Positions 18,110 to 27,967 are shown, counted from the stretch's first letter. The stretch is DNA of 64,000 bases from Paenibacillus camelliae (GCF_023715345.1 NZ_JAMBNY010000017.1:22461-86460); one strand, 5' to 3'. Translations and numbers: made by a program. The notes: a model not told the origin generated them from the sequence alone.

Positions 18110-18483
18110 TGCTCACACAACCCTTCCATTACAATATGGGGATGCTGAATGCTGTATCGGGTTTGCTCAGCAACCTGGTCGAGCCATGTCTGAGGAATGT
18201 CAACGAGCACCTCTTCTACCTTTCCACAGGATGTACATACAATATGCTGATGCTCCTCCGTACGAGCATCATATCGACTAACCGATTCGCCAAGCTTCAG
18301 CTCCTGAATAAGGTGTACCTCCGTCAAATAGCGTAACGAGTTATAAACTGTACCATAGGCAAAATTAAAGCCTTTCGCACGTAAACGTTCTATAATATCG
18401 GCTGCTGTCGGATGGTCATGTGATTCCTGAACAACCTCAAGAATCGCTCGACGCTGTACTGTTAAATTAATTTTTTGTGCCAT
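18091..18483 (-). CDS. perR: Fur family regulator, PerR-type
   Basis: 130 residues from ATG 18483 (AAAGGCGG seven bases upstream; the GTG at 18501 is less likely). The winged helix is clear (AILEVVQESHDHPTAADI, GTVYNSLRYLTEVHLI). By alignment with Bacillus PerR the regulatory metal ligands are His24, Asp72, His78 and His80, and the structural zinc CxxC pairs are 83/86 and 123/126. The fifth PerR ligand, Asp104, is Glu91 here, as in Fur, so peroxide sensing is uncertain. A perfect inverted repeat lies just upstream, suggesting autoregulation. The family is certain; the PerR name is a best guess. Confidence 0.8.
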   Translation of the reverse strand: MAQKINLTVQRRAILEVVQESHDHPTAADIIERLRAKGFNFAYGTVYNSLRYLTEVHLIQELKLGESVSRYDARTEEHQHIVCTSCGKVEEVLVDIPQTWLDQVAEQTRYSIQHPHIVMEGLCEQCTNKQ

Positions 18484-18501
18484 AGCAATGCCGCCTTTCA
18501 C

Positions 18502-18530
18502 AATATTAGATTTAGTATAAATCTAATATT
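18502..18530. promoter_or_regulatory. Perfect inverted repeat, likely operator of the Fur/PerR-type gene
   Basis: Arms AATATTAGATTTA and TAAATCTAATATT (13 bp) flank the three bases GTA. The site ends 19 bp before the start codon of the regulator, the usual place for an autoregulatory Fur-family operator. It is AT-rich like Fur/PerR boxes but does not match the TTATAATNATTATAA consensus well. Confidence 0.65.
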
Positions 18531-18591
18531 AACTCCAGTCAATCTACAACAACTAATCCTCAGCGTTTCGACACCATTTCCCAGGAAATAG

Positions 18592-18637
18592 CACGAAAAC
18601 TGCCTCTTTCTCTATATTAGATGAAAAGGGACAGTTT
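18592..18637 (-). terminator. Hairpin after cardiolipin synthase gene
   Basis: ACGAAAACTG and CAGTTTTCGT pair over a long, partly paired loop. On the minus strand it is ten bases past the stop at 18647; no clear T-run follows, so termination efficiency is uncertain. Confidence 0.45.
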
Positions 18638-18646
18638 TCGTACAGG

Positions 18647-20098
18647 TTACAATATTGGACTAAGCAGCCTGGAAATGGACTCCTTGAATCGATTAAACCA
18701 AGGTCTATTCTCATATTCCTCTAGCGTTAGCAGATGCGAAACCTCCACATCCTCGTAGAAGATGCTCTCAAGTCTAGCTGCTACCTCTTTATTATAAATG
18801 AACGCATTCATCTCGAAATTCAGCTTAAAGCTTCGGATATCAAGGTTTGCTGTACCTACAGATGCCACTTTACGATCAACCACTAACGTTTTCGCATGTA
18901 GGAAGCCCGCTTTATACAAATGAACCTTTACCCCACAGGACAGTAATTCTCCAAGATATGATTGTGTTGCCCAAAACACAAAAAAGTGGTCAGGCTTACT
19001 TGGCAGCATCAGATGAACGTCCTTGCCTGATAATGCGGCTGTTCTTAGCGCGTTTAGCAAGCTGCTATCAGGGACGAAGTAAGGTGTTTGCAGCAAAACA
19101 GTCTCCTTTGCTGAGTAGATCATTTTAATGTAAGAATTTTTAATTTCCTGAAATTCGGAGTCAGGTCCGCTCGCAACAACCTGAATGCCAATCGGCTCAC
19201 TGCATTCCATTGGCTGTTCTGGAAAGTACTTGGAATGATAGGCAAGGCTTAAATTCGATGCAATGTTCCAATCGATCATAAACTGTGCCTGCATCTGAAG
19301 AACAGCTTCACCTTGAATACGTAAATGCGTATCTCTCCATTTACCAAAATGCTTATTCAGTCCCAAGTACTCATCGCCTATATTAAACCCGCCGATATAA
19401 CCAATCTCTCCATCGATTACAACAAGCTTGCGATGATTACGATAGTTAATTTTTATGTTAAGGTATGGGATCCGTGAAGGGAAAAAAGCCGCCTCAAGCC
19501 CACCTGCCTCACGAAATTCCTTGAAAAACTTTTTTGGCAAATTCGAGCTCCCAATGTGATCATACAGGAAATGAACCTTGATTCCCTCTTTTGCCTTTGC
19601 CGTTAGTGCGCGCATCAATCTGCGACCAAGCTCATCATCACGAACGATATAATAGACGAGATGAATATGGTGCTTCGCACGACTTATATCTTCTATTAAT
19701 GCATCGAATTTCTCATGGCCATCCGTATAGATATCGACCTGATTATGTGTCGTAAACAATGAAAATGCTGTCGACAAATTCATTGTAATTAGGTCAGTAT
19801 ATTCCTCCACCTCGGACCCGGCGAGATCAATTTCTCCACAATTAATGCGCCGATGCTGCTCTTTAATCATATCATTGATCATGCTCGGGTTAATGCCTAG
19901 AAGCTTTGTCAGCTTACGTTTTTTGAATTTCTGTCCGAGAATAAGATAAAGTACAAATCCAACAACCGGAATGAAAAATAATACCATAATCCAAGCCCAT
20001 GTCGAGCTAATATTACGCCTTTCAAGAAAAATAATGGTTATAGCAAGAAATATATTAAGAATCATAACGATTAAATAAATCTGTTGCCATATAAGCAT
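18647..20098 (-). CDS. cls: Cardiolipin synthase (phospholipase D family)
   Basis: 483 residues, the usual length for bacterial ClsA-type enzymes. Two N-terminal membrane helices (about 5-24 and 33-54) precede two PLD domains with HKD motifs: NHRKLVVIDGEIGYIGGFN around 220 and HAKTLVVDRKVASVGTANLD around 397. It joins two phosphatidylglycerols into cardiolipin and glycerol at the membrane. AAGGAGA lies before the ATG. It appears monocistronic. Confidence 0.9.
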   Translation of the reverse strand: MLIWQQIYLIVMILNIFLAITIIFLERRNISSTWAWIMVLFFIPVVGFVLYLILGQKFKKRKLTKLLGINPSMINDMIKEQHRRINCGEIDLAGSEVEEYTDLITMNLSTAFSLFTTHNQVDIYTDGHEKFDALIEDISRAKHHIHLVYYIVRDDELGRRLMRALTAKAKEGIKVHFLYDHIGSSNLPKKFFKEFREAGGLEAAFFPSRIPYLNIKINYRNHRKLVVIDGEIGYIGGFNIGDEYLGLNKHFGKWRDTHLRIQGEAVLQMQAQFMIDWNIASNLSLAYHSKYFPEQPMECSEPIGIQVVASGPDSEFQEIKNSYIKMIYSAKETVLLQTPYFVPDSSLLNALRTAALSGKDVHLMLPSKPDHFFVFWATQSYLGELLSCGVKVHLYKAGFLHAKTLVVDRKVASVGTANLDIRSFKLNFEMNAFIYNKEVAARLESIFYEDVEVSHLLTLEEYENRPWFNRFKESISRLLSPIL

Positions 20099-20198
20099 TC
20101 CCTATTCTCCTTCAACTAACGTACTTTTAATACTAGTTCAAAAAGTTCAGCCTTTAGTGCTACCTCGTGTCCATAGATGTCATCTAGAGCATTTTCTA

Positions 20199-21068
20199 TT
20201 AACGCTTGACTGGGCTTACTTGATAATACTCTTCTAATGTTAAGTCTTCTTCATCAATATGCTTAGCGAGCTCCACGCCAACATAGCGCAAATGCCAAGG
20301 CTCATATTTATAGCCTGTAATCTCCTGCTTGCCTTCTGGATAACGAATAATAAAACCATAGGCTGCTGCGTTGTTCTCGAGCCATATCGCTTCTGCTGTT
20401 CCTCCAAAGCAGTCCTGTGCTGCGCATTTGCCATCACTGCTCGTTACATCAATGGCTAAGCCTGTTTCATGCTCGCTAGTTCCTGGCTCCGCACTATAGG
20501 TTTTTGCCTTCTCATAACCATCCCGTTCTACATATCGGTTAAATAACGCCGTTTGTGTGCTGTGAGAGCGGTAAGCAGACACACCTGCTAGATAGATACC
20601 ATCCACTTCTGCTGCTTCAAACATATGCTCAAGTGCCTCCGCCGCTTCCTGACGAAGCATGCGTTTTTCAATCTTCTCCTCGAATATAAAGAGAACATCC
20701 GGATAGACGAGATCATCAGGCTCATAATTATCTGGCAGCTTATAGTCTGGATTAACAATAACGCTAACACTTTTTGCATCTGTATCGGGCTCAATGTTAG
20801 GTGTAGCCGTTGGTGTACTCTCCTGGTCTGGATCAGGCGAATCTGACGGCTCTTCCACATCCTCACCGGAATTTTCTGGGTTATTTGTTAAGTTTTCATC
20901 AATATCTGAAACATTATCTGTTGTTTCTTCGTTTACATTAGTATCACTTGGTTGACTTACACTAATATCAGGTGCTTTTTGTTCTTCTTTTTGGTTAACA
21001 AATGTAACAATTAATACAATAAGTAGTGCGAGGGATAAAACAAGTAATAATAGTCTTCCTAATTTCAT
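20199..21068 (-). CDS. D-alanyl-D-alanine carboxypeptidase, M15B (VanY-like)
   Basis: 289 residues. A signal-anchor helix (LLLLVLSLALLIVLIVTFV, 6-24) is followed by an acidic, Ser/Thr/Pro-rich linker to about residue 95 and a catalytic domain with the zinc motif SEHETGLAIDV (His200, Asp207) and EPWHLRYVG (Glu256, His259), the VanY/M15B signature. It should trim terminal D-Ala from peptidoglycan stems outside the membrane. AGGAGG precedes the ATG. No van genes are nearby, so resistance is not implied. Confidence 0.9.
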   Translation of the reverse strand: MKLGRLLLLVLSLALLIVLIVTFVNQKEEQKAPDISVSQPSDTNVNEETTDNVSDIDENLTNNPENSGEDVEEPSDSPDPDQESTPTATPNIEPDTDAKSVSVIVNPDYKLPDNYEPDDLVYPDVLFIFEEKIEKRMLRQEAAEALEHMFEAAEVDGIYLAGVSAYRSHSTQTALFNRYVERDGYEKAKTYSAEPGTSEHETGLAIDVTSSDGKCAAQDCFGGTAEAIWLENNAAAYGFIIRYPEGKQEITGYKYEPWHLRYVGVELAKHIDEEDLTLEEYYQVSPVKR

Positions 21069-21187
21069 TCTAGAATTTCCTCCTTAAAGATGACCGTAAA
21101 GCTGAGCACGAGAAAGAAAAGTGAGGTGTTTTATAATAATAAAGAACACTCTGACTGATATGTGAGCAATTTACAGTTTTTTAGATT

Positions 21188-21216
21188 TTGACATTGAAAC
21201 TTAATATTAGCATAAT
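21188..21216 (+). promoter_or_regulatory. Sigma-A promoter for the LTA synthase gene
   Basis: TTGACA, a 17-bp spacer and CATAAT, giving a leader of about 63 nt before the GTG at 21286. Confidence 0.65.
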
Positions 21217-21285
21217 AGATAAGTAATTATATCATCTATGTAGCTTTCATGAATATATAAAGAGATACGAAGGGTAGGATGTACA

Positions 21286-23163
21286 GTGTTAAACGATAGC
21301 TACAAACGCCTTTTTAGTATGCAACCGATCTTGTTTTTTTCGTTCATTATGCTGCTAAAAAGTGCCTTAGCCTGGATGGTTATATTTGAGAATGGAATGT
21401 CCTGGACATTATTGCTTAAAGAGCTGCCATTCGCATTAATCATCTTCTGTTTTATCGAGGTATTCGCAAAAAAACGCAAAATTCTTTATTACTTGCTAGC
21501 GAACCTTCTAATGACAACCATTCTTTTTGCCGTCATTATGTATTACAAGTATTACGGAGTCATTGTAACATACTTTGCTCTAGCTCAAGTAAATCAAGTT
21601 ACCGCAGTTAAAAATAGTGTATTTTCCTTAATGGACCCTTATTTCTTGCTTATCTTTGTAGACGTTGTAATATTAGCCGCTCTACTTATTAAGAAGAAAG
21701 GCGATATCGATTGGAAAATGAAGGTCAACAGACCTAGCAGCAGAAAAGTTGCCTTAGCTGTTCTTACCGTTTCATTAATTGTGTGCCTGTTCAATATTGT
21801 ACCGAACCGTGCAAGCATGAATGAAATTGTAAAAGCTGAGCAAATGGGTATTCTAAATTATGAAGCCTATATGATATTCTCCAGCAAAGAAACAGAATAT
21901 GTCGAGCCTAATGAGATCTCGCAGCAAAAAATTAACGATATTAAAAAAATTATCCCTGTGGAGCAGCCTTTTCAATTTGGAACAGCTGCAGGTAAAAACG
22001 TCATTATGATCCAAATGGAATCATTCCAAAATTTCTTAGTCAATCTTTCTGTAGACGGTCAGGAGATTACACCGAATTTTAATAAGCTGGTTAATGAGCA
22101 CTTTTACTTTAATAAGTTCTATCAGCAAGTAGGTCAAGGTAACACGTCTGATGCAGAGTATGTCGTCAACACATCACTCTACATTCCACCGCGCGGCGCT
22201 GCTACACAAATGTATGCTGATCGCGAGCTGCCTAGCTTACCAAAGCTGCTGGAAGAACACCAATATGACACTGCTACCTTCCATACCAACGTCGTTGAAT
22301 TTTGGAATCGTGGCGAGCTGTATGAGTCACTAGGCTTTAATAATTATTATGATACCGAGTACTTTGGTGAAGAGGATACTGTATTCTTCGGTGCCTCTGA
22401 CGATGTATTATACCGTAAAACACTTGATAAATTAGTGGAGATGGACGCAGCTGAAAATCCATTTTACGCTCATGTTATCTCTATGACAGCTCATCATCCT
22501 TACACATTGCCTGAGGATAAGCAATATATCACCTTGCCAGAACGCTTCCAAAAAACATTGGTTGGTGATTATCTAGTCGCTCAGCATTATGCAGATCAAG
22601 CACTTGGTGCTTTTATTGACGACATGAAGGAAAAAGGACTTTGGGACAACAGTCTAATTGTGCTTTATGGTGATCATCTTGGCTTACCGATCTATTCATT
22701 GAACTCAAATGAGCTAGCATTAATGGAAGAGATGTACGGTCGGGAGTATACGTACACCGATATGATTAATATTCCACTAGTTATCATTAATGAAGGAGTT
22801 ACTGAGCCTAAGGTATTTGAGCAAACAGCTGGTCAGGTCGATATTACGCCTACTATTGCTAACCTGCTAGGTATTAGTATGGAAAATCAATTGCATTTTG
22901 GACAGGACATCTTCAATCAATATGAAAATCTACTGCCACAGCGCTATTATTTACCTACAGGCTCCTTCCTTACTAGCGAAGAGCTATTCCTATCAGGCAG
23001 CGGCTACTCTGACGGCAAGCATTTCTCGTTATCTGGTACAAGTACAGAAAGCGGTACAGCAACAGAAGACGAGTTCCAACGCGCATTAGAGCTGCTGCAG
23101 CTGTCAGACAGCTACGTTAACAGCCTTCCTCTTAAGGACGGAGAAAAGCCTTCTAGCAAGTAG
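21286..23163 (+). CDS. Lipoteichoic acid synthase-type sulfatase-fold enzyme
   Basis: 625 residues. Five membrane helices in the first 180 residues precede an extracellular sulfatase-fold domain: NVIMIQMESFQNF, GQGNTSDAEY with the nucleophile Thr287, FHTNVVEFWNR, SMTAHHPYTLP and LYGDHLG (metal ligands). This matches LtaS/YfnI/YqgS enzymes, which transfer glycerol phosphate from phosphatidylglycerol to build lipoteichoic acid. The start is GTG 21286 with GAAGGG upstream; the nearby ATG at 21279 is out of frame. Paenibacilli often have several paralogues, so polymerase versus primase role cannot be decided here. Confidence 0.9.
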   Translation: MLNDSYKRLFSMQPILFFSFIMLLKSALAWMVIFENGMSWTLLLKELPFALIIFCFIEVFAKKRKILYYLLANLLMTTILFAVIMYYKYYGVIVTYFALAQVNQVTAVKNSVFSLMDPYFLLIFVDVVILAALLIKKKGDIDWKMKVNRPSSRKVALAVLTVSLIVCLFNIVPNRASMNEIVKAEQMGILNYEAYMIFSSKETEYVEPNEISQQKINDIKKIIPVEQPFQFGTAAGKNVIMIQMESFQNFLVNLSVDGQEITPNFNKLVNEHFYFNKFYQQVGQGNTSDAEYVVNTSLYIPPRGAATQMYADRELPSLPKLLEEHQYDTATFHTNVVEFWNRGELYESLGFNNYYDTEYFGEEDTVFFGASDDVLYRKTLDKLVEMDAAENPFYAHVISMTAHHPYTLPEDKQYITLPERFQKTLVGDYLVAQHYADQALGAFIDDMKEKGLWDNSLIVLYGDHLGLPIYSLNSNELALMEEMYGREYTYTDMINIPLVIINEGVTEPKVFEQTAGQVDITPTIANLLGISMENQLHFGQDIFNQYENLLPQRYYLPTGSFLTSEELFLSGSGYSDGKHFSLSGTSTESGTATEDEFQRALELLQLSDSYVNSLPLKDGEKPSSK

Positions 23164-23217
23164 GAATTGTTGAATTACAACATTGCATGAGTGCTCTTCA
23201 TGCAAAACAGCATATAA

Positions 23218-23271
23218 AAAATGGGTGGTCTGCCACTTCAGCGAAAGCTGATGTAGTAGACCACCCATTTT
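23218..23271. terminator. Bidirectional intrinsic terminator
   Basis: AAATGGGTGGTCT pairs with AGACCACCCATTT around an inner TCAGC/GCTGA hairpin; it separates the convergent LTA synthase and asparaginase genes. Confidence 0.88.
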
Positions 23272-23294
23272 ATTTCATTGAGCATATTTTCTTG

Positions 23295-24353
23295 TTATCG
23301 ATAAGGACGGTGGAGCTCATGATACAGCTCCTCCTCCGTCATAAACTCCACAATATCCTCATGCTTTGTCAGTATCGCATAGCCTAGCATTAGCTTAGTC
23401 ATAGCTGCCTCTGGAGCCATTCCACTCAGTAATACGGCACCTGCCTCGAATAGCTTTGCTGTCGAAGCATAGTGGACATCCTCTGCACGCTTAGCGGGAG
23501 TGAGAAATACATCAATCCCCTCGTTAAGGCATCTGCGGATAAAGGTAGGCAGTGAATATGGGCCGCTATCTAACGAGCAGGCTGTTGCAGAATGGTATAA
23601 ATCATGCACGATCGCCTTTGGCTTCATGCTTCCCCATTGATACAGCTCATAGTTCAGTCCCGGATACGGCTTAATATACACAATCTGATCAGCAAGCTCC
23701 GTAATCCTCTCTATGCTTTGCGTCCAGCGATTAGATACTGGCATAAGCTGCTGCATCGCTGGATTGCGTGTATCTTCGGTCCATATCAGCTTACCTTGCT
23801 TTAGCTGGCCAAGTGTAAGCTCATAAGGGCTGCGAAACTGATCGGTAAAGGCTTCACACTGCATAAGACGTGTAGCTAAGTATAGCTGACTTTCTCCGCG
23901 ATCATTCTCGTATACGACAAAAACACCTGGAGGAGCCTCTGTTTCAATCCATTGTACAGCCTCACTAAAATTACGGAGGCCATTAGCTCGCTCATCCTCA
24001 AGCGGGTAATTGCTTGCGATCAGCACAATGGGGATCTTCGTTTGGGCAAGCAGGTAACCGAGCATTGCTGCTGAGTAAGCCAGTGTATCTGAGCCATGCG
24101 TCACAATAATGCCTTTGTACTGCTCCTGTGGAATTTGCTTAATTTGCTCAGCAAGGCTAAGCCATTGCTGAGCAATTAAATTTTCACTTAATATATTGAG
24201 TGGCTGTATCGTATCAAATGTTGTCTGCAGGTCGTACTGCTCCTTAAATTGATCAATAATCATATAGGAACCAGAAGCACTTACATCAACTGCGCTTCCT
24301 TGCCTTGTACTTCCTATTGTTCCTCCTGTAAATACAACCATAATTTCATTCAT
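23295..24353 (-). CDS. L-asparaginase
   Basis: 352 residues from ATG 24353 (AGAGGA eight bases upstream). FTGGTIGS near the N-terminus carries the catalytic Thr of the first triad, and VTHGSDTLAYSAAMLGYLL carries the second; DLYHSATACS and the C-terminal region fit bacterial asparaginases. No signal peptide, so it is a cytosolic type I-like enzyme converting asparagine to aspartate and ammonia. It starts 13 bp after the stop of the MMPL transporter gene in the same operon; why these two are linked is not evident. Confidence 0.85.
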   Translation of the reverse strand: MNEIMVVFTGGTIGSTRQGSAVDVSASGSYMIIDQFKEQYDLQTTFDTIQPLNILSENLIAQQWLSLAEQIKQIPQEQYKGIIVTHGSDTLAYSAAMLGYLLAQTKIPIVLIASNYPLEDERANGLRNFSEAVQWIETEAPPGVFVVYENDRGESQLYLATRLMQCEAFTDQFRSPYELTLGQLKQGKLIWTEDTRNPAMQQLMPVSNRWTQSIERITELADQIVYIKPYPGLNYELYQWGSMKPKAIVHDLYHSATACSLDSGPYSLPTFIRRCLNEGIDVFLTPAKRAEDVHYASTAKLFEAGAVLLSGMAPEAAMTKLMLGYAILTKHEDIVEFMTEEELYHELHRPYR

Positions 24354-24366
24354 GTTCGCTAATCCT

Positions 24367-27300
24367 CTACTTTCTACTAACAAATGGCCACCAATTGTAT
24401 TTCCCGAACAGCTTAACAGCTACAGGTATAAACAATGGTAGCATAATTAGAGCATATAGGAAAAGTCCGCACAGCACGAGTGTTGCAATTTGAAGCAAGC
24501 TCATTACACCTGAAGGAAGCATCGCCGCAAACGTTCCGCCAAGTATAATGGCTGCGGACATAATAACGGAGCCCATGCTCTTCATCGCTTCATGGATTGC
24601 CACGGTAGGCTGCATATGAGCATTTTCCTTAAAGCGATCCATTAGGAAGATACTGTAGTCTACACCAAGAGCGATCAGCATAACAAAGCCGAAGAATGGA
24701 ACGGCCCAGCTTACGCCAGATAGACCTGCAATATCTACGAAAATCAATTCTGTAATCGCAAGTGACGTGCTGTACGTAATTAATAAGGAAGCAACGACAT
24801 AGATCGGAATGACGACAGAACGGAATAATAGCAATAAGATAATAAAAATACCGATCAGCATAAGTGTTACCGTTTTTGAATAATCTGCGCTGCTCATTTG
24901 CATCAGGTCATTATTCATACTCGTAACGCCTCCGAGCTGTACATCAGCTCCTTCATGTACAGTGCCAGCCAATTGATCCTTCACGACGATGGACAAGCCG
25001 TCGATGATCTCAATCGAAGAAATCGCGTAAGGGTTATCCTCCATAATGACATCAAACGTAATGAGCTTTCGATCATCAGACATATATTGATCAAGTACAG
25101 CAGCAAAGGCTTCGTCTGTAATAGCTTCCTCAGGCATATACCAGCCAGCAAGCTGCTTATCTGGTGACTCGACAAGCCCCTTCAAATAATTCTCTGCAGA
25201 GCCAAAACCATCCGTTACCTGCTCAAGTCCATCCACGCTTAAGGCTAGCCCCTCGGTTAGCTGTACCAGCTGCTCTTGAATGCTTACAAAGCCTTCCTGC
25301 AGCTCCGCTCCACCTGCCGCTATTCCACCTAGACCTTCAGCCAGCTGTGGTGCTTGAGCGCTGCCTTGAGCTGTGCCCGCTGCGAGCTGATCAAGTCCTT
25401 GTCGCAACGCACTCATTCCACCAGCAACCTGCTTCATGCCTTCAGAGAAAGCTTTCTGACCTGCACTAGCCTCTGCTAATGCCGTATTCGCTGTTGCAAA
25501 TCCACTCAGCATGCCAGCTAGCCCTTGATTTAGCTCTGCAATCGCAGCATGTAATGCTGTTGCTCCAGCTGCTAGCTGTTCAATCGAAGCAGTAAGTGAA
25601 ATATACGTTGGATCATCGGCAAGCTCAGGGTACTGCTGCTGCAAGGCTTTCATTCCTTGATCCACACCAGACAGCCCTGTTGCAAGCGTCGCCTGCTGCT
25701 CAGCAATCGCAGCATAGCCTTTCGATAGCTGCTCTCCGCCAGCATATAGCTCATTATAGCCCTGTAATAGCTCATCACTCGCTGATGCTAGCTTCAATGC
25801 ATTCTGTTCAAGCTCCTTCAAGCCCGCTTCCAGCTGCTTAGCAGACAGTGCACCTTGCTTCATTCCCGAGCTAATCTCCGATAAACCGTCAGATAGCTTA
25901 TTCACTCCATCTTGCAGCTGCTTGCTACCAGAAACAAGCTGCTCAGCTCCATCGATGGCAGCATTAAGCTGTGGTGTATTTTCCGCTAATGCCTGTTCAG
26001 CTTCAGCTAATCCATCTCGTATCTCAAGCAAGCCATCCTGTCCTTGTGAAAGACCTTCTTCAAGCTGACCGACCTGATCGGTAACGAGGAAGTCCTCCAA
26101 CGGTTCACCTAGCGGCCGAGTGGCACTACGCACAGTTGCGACGCCATCCTGCTCCAGCAAAGCACGAGATGCCTTTTCAATGACAGCCATGCCCTCAGAG
26201 GAGTCGAATGGCTGCTCGCTCTTGATGACGACCGTTGTAGGCATGGCTTCACCAGGTCCAAAGTTGTTAGCGATAAGATTGAAGCCTTTAACCGAATCGT
26301 ATTTCTCACCAATTTCATCAAGTGAGTTATAGGAAACAAGATCATCCTTCGTTAATAACAGTGGTACGATAATGATTGCTACAATTAATAAAGCCGCCAT
26401 TGGGCGTTTCAGTGAAAATGCACCAACTTTATCCCATAGCTTACTTTTACCGTGCTCCAGCTTTCCTTTGGCAGGCCAAAACAGCTTATTGCCGAGTGTA
26501 TATAGGAAGAAAGGAACAACGGTGTATAGTGCGATCAGCATGACAGCTATCCCTACAGCTACTGCAACGGCAGAGCGATACAATATAAATGTCGAGAAGC
26601 CAATCGCACTGAAGCCTACCAGCACAGCAATACCTGATACAAGCACTGTTTTTCCAGCCGTGCGATACGTCGTTAGAATGGCTTCTTGTTTATCCTCATG
26701 CTTACTGAGCTCTTCCTTGTACCTGCTAATTAACAGGATGCAATAGTCCGTTCCAATCCCGAACAAGACCGCCATCATGAAGATTTGTGTGAAGGTAGAC
26801 AGCGGAAAATCAACGGTATCTGCAAGAAACGCAACAATGGATTGCGATACGATATAAGATAGGCCAACCGTTAATAATGGCACAATCGGCGCAACTGCCG
26901 AGCGGAAGACTAAAAATAGTACGATAAGAATAAAGCCAACGGTAATGAGCTCCGTGCGCTTTAAGCCTTCCTCGGAGCTGAGCAGAACATCCTGACTAAT
27001 AAGCCAGCTACCGGTGTAATAATGCTCTATCTCGATAGACGCTAACGCTTCATAGAGCTGGTCTATCGCTTGATCTACTTCTCTGCCATTCATCTGTACA
27101 TCTAGCAGCACAATCGCCGTTGACTCATCAGGAGCCAGCATCTGCTCCTTCAATTCCTCATTGTCGAAGTAAGAGGTAATCGATGCAATGCCCAGCTGCT
27201 CCTTATTCTCTTCCAGCAGAGCAAGAGCCGATTGTATTTCCTCTTGCTGCTCAGCTGTTAATCCACCCTCCTGATGGAACACGAGGGCTGTAGAATTGCC

Positions 27301-27489
27301 TGATCCAGAGTCGCTGCTCTTCTCCTCTATCAGCTTGGCTGCTAGAGATGATGAATATTGCTCGGGCACTGTAATTTCGCCTTTTTCTCTAACGAGTGAC
27401 GCAAGATTAGGTGCTGCAATAAACAGCCCAACGGCAGCGACAATCCATACTGCTATAACGATCCATCTAAGTTTCAAAATCCCTTTCAA
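24367..27489 (-). CDS. MMPL/RND family membrane transporter
   Basis: 1040 residues with the two-fold RND plan: a helix at the N-terminus, a first exterior domain, helices around 180-380 (GIGTDYCILLISRYKEE), a very long second exterior domain and a second helix bundle around 860-1030 (ALGVDYSIFLMDRFKE). The second exterior region (about 460-780) is a long run of GL..G...L heptads (LSDGLSEISSGMKQG and similar) that should form an extended coiled coil, as in YdfJ- and YhgE-like proteins. Likely exports a lipid or hydrophobic drug. It follows the MarR gene by 11 bp and is probably controlled by it. Confidence 0.88.
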   Translation of the reverse strand: MKGILKLRWIVIAVWIVAAVGLFIAAPNLASLVREKGEITVPEQYSSSLAAKLIEEKSSDSGSGNSTALVFHQEGGLTAEQQEEIQSALALLEENKEQLGIASITSYFDNEELKEQMLAPDESTAIVLLDVQMNGREVDQAIDQLYEALASIEIEHYYTGSWLISQDVLLSSEEGLKRTELITVGFILIVLFLVFRSAVAPIVPLLTVGLSYIVSQSIVAFLADTVDFPLSTFTQIFMMAVLFGIGTDYCILLISRYKEELSKHEDKQEAILTTYRTAGKTVLVSGIAVLVGFSAIGFSTFILYRSAVAVAVGIAVMLIALYTVVPFFLYTLGNKLFWPAKGKLEHGKSKLWDKVGAFSLKRPMAALLIVAIIIVPLLLTKDDLVSYNSLDEIGEKYDSVKGFNLIANNFGPGEAMPTTVVIKSEQPFDSSEGMAVIEKASRALLEQDGVATVRSATRPLGEPLEDFLVTDQVGQLEEGLSQGQDGLLEIRDGLAEAEQALAENTPQLNAAIDGAEQLVSGSKQLQDGVNKLSDGLSEISSGMKQGALSAKQLEAGLKELEQNALKLASASDELLQGYNELYAGGEQLSKGYAAIAEQQATLATGLSGVDQGMKALQQQYPELADDPTYISLTASIEQLAAGATALHAAIAELNQGLAGMLSGFATANTALAEASAGQKAFSEGMKQVAGGMSALRQGLDQLAAGTAQGSAQAPQLAEGLGGIAAGGAELQEGFVSIQEQLVQLTEGLALSVDGLEQVTDGFGSAENYLKGLVESPDKQLAGWYMPEEAITDEAFAAVLDQYMSDDRKLITFDVIMEDNPYAISSIEIIDGLSIVVKDQLAGTVHEGADVQLGGVTSMNNDLMQMSSADYSKTVTLMLIGIFIILLLLFRSVVIPIYVVASLLITYSTSLAITELIFVDIAGLSGVSWAVPFFGFVMLIALGVDYSIFLMDRFKENAHMQPTVAIHEAMKSMGSVIMSAAIILGGTFAAMLPSGVMSLLQIATLVLCGLFLYALIMLPLFIPVAVKLFGKYNWWPFVSRK

Positions 27490-27500
27490 GCAAATGCCTC

Positions 27501-27947
27501 CTATTCTAAATCCATCATTAGCACTTCTGAGATATGCTCCAGCACAGCTATATATTCAAACGCTTTAGCTTCCCCGATCTTACTTATATAAGGCTCAATA
27601 ATATGATAAATCGTTTCTTCTATACGGCTGTGCTGTCGATCGCCTTCCTCCGTAAGTGATAAATATACGACTCTCCGATCTTCTTGACTTGGAGTTCTCA
27701 CAACATAACCTTTATTAACCATGCGGCTAATAACCGATGTGATCGTACTTTTCCCTACACAAAGCAAATCGGCCAATTCCGATGAGCTAACATCGTTATT
27801 ACGCTTTAAGTAGCGTAATATAAACAGCTGCTCTGGCGTAATATCATTAGGTAGCCCTTCCTTGACTTTACTGCTTAATCTACGATTAATCATATACGTC
27901 GCTCGTTCATAGCGCTCGACAATCTCTGTCATCCTCTCATTAGCCAT
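27501..27947 (-). CDS. MarR family transcriptional regulator
   Basis: 148 residues from ATG 27947, with GGGGAGGTG seven bases upstream; the longer frame from TTG 27965 would begin inside this RBS. The winged helix is clear: LADLLCVGKSTITSVISRMVNKGYVVRTPSQEDRRVVYLSLT, read in parts, with the DRR wing motif. First gene of the operon with the MMPL transporter and asparaginase. A long palindrome lies just upstream, consistent with autorepression relieved by a ligand. Confidence 0.88.
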   Translation of the reverse strand: MANERMTEIVERYERATYMINRRLSSKVKEGLPNDITPEQLFILRYLKRNNDVSSSELADLLCVGKSTITSVISRMVNKGYVVRTPSQEDRRVVYLSLTEEGDRQHSRIEETIYHIIEPYISKIGEAKAFEYIAVLEHISEVLMMDLE

Positions 27948-27967
27948 ACCAACACCTCCCCACAAAA

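Noticed and set aside
20137..20180. GTTCAAAAAGTTCAGCCTTT, similar to the arm of repeat family A
   Set aside because: Only about 20 bases match; the conserved core is absent, so it is at most a remnant.
20199..21068. Vancomycin-resistance vanY
   Set aside because: Same enzyme family, but no vanRS/HAX genes; ordinary cell-wall carboxypeptidase is more likely.
26372..26746. 124-codon frame antisense to the MMPL gene
   Set aside because: Lies wholly inside a strongly supported gene on the other strand, with no RBS and no recognisable protein features.
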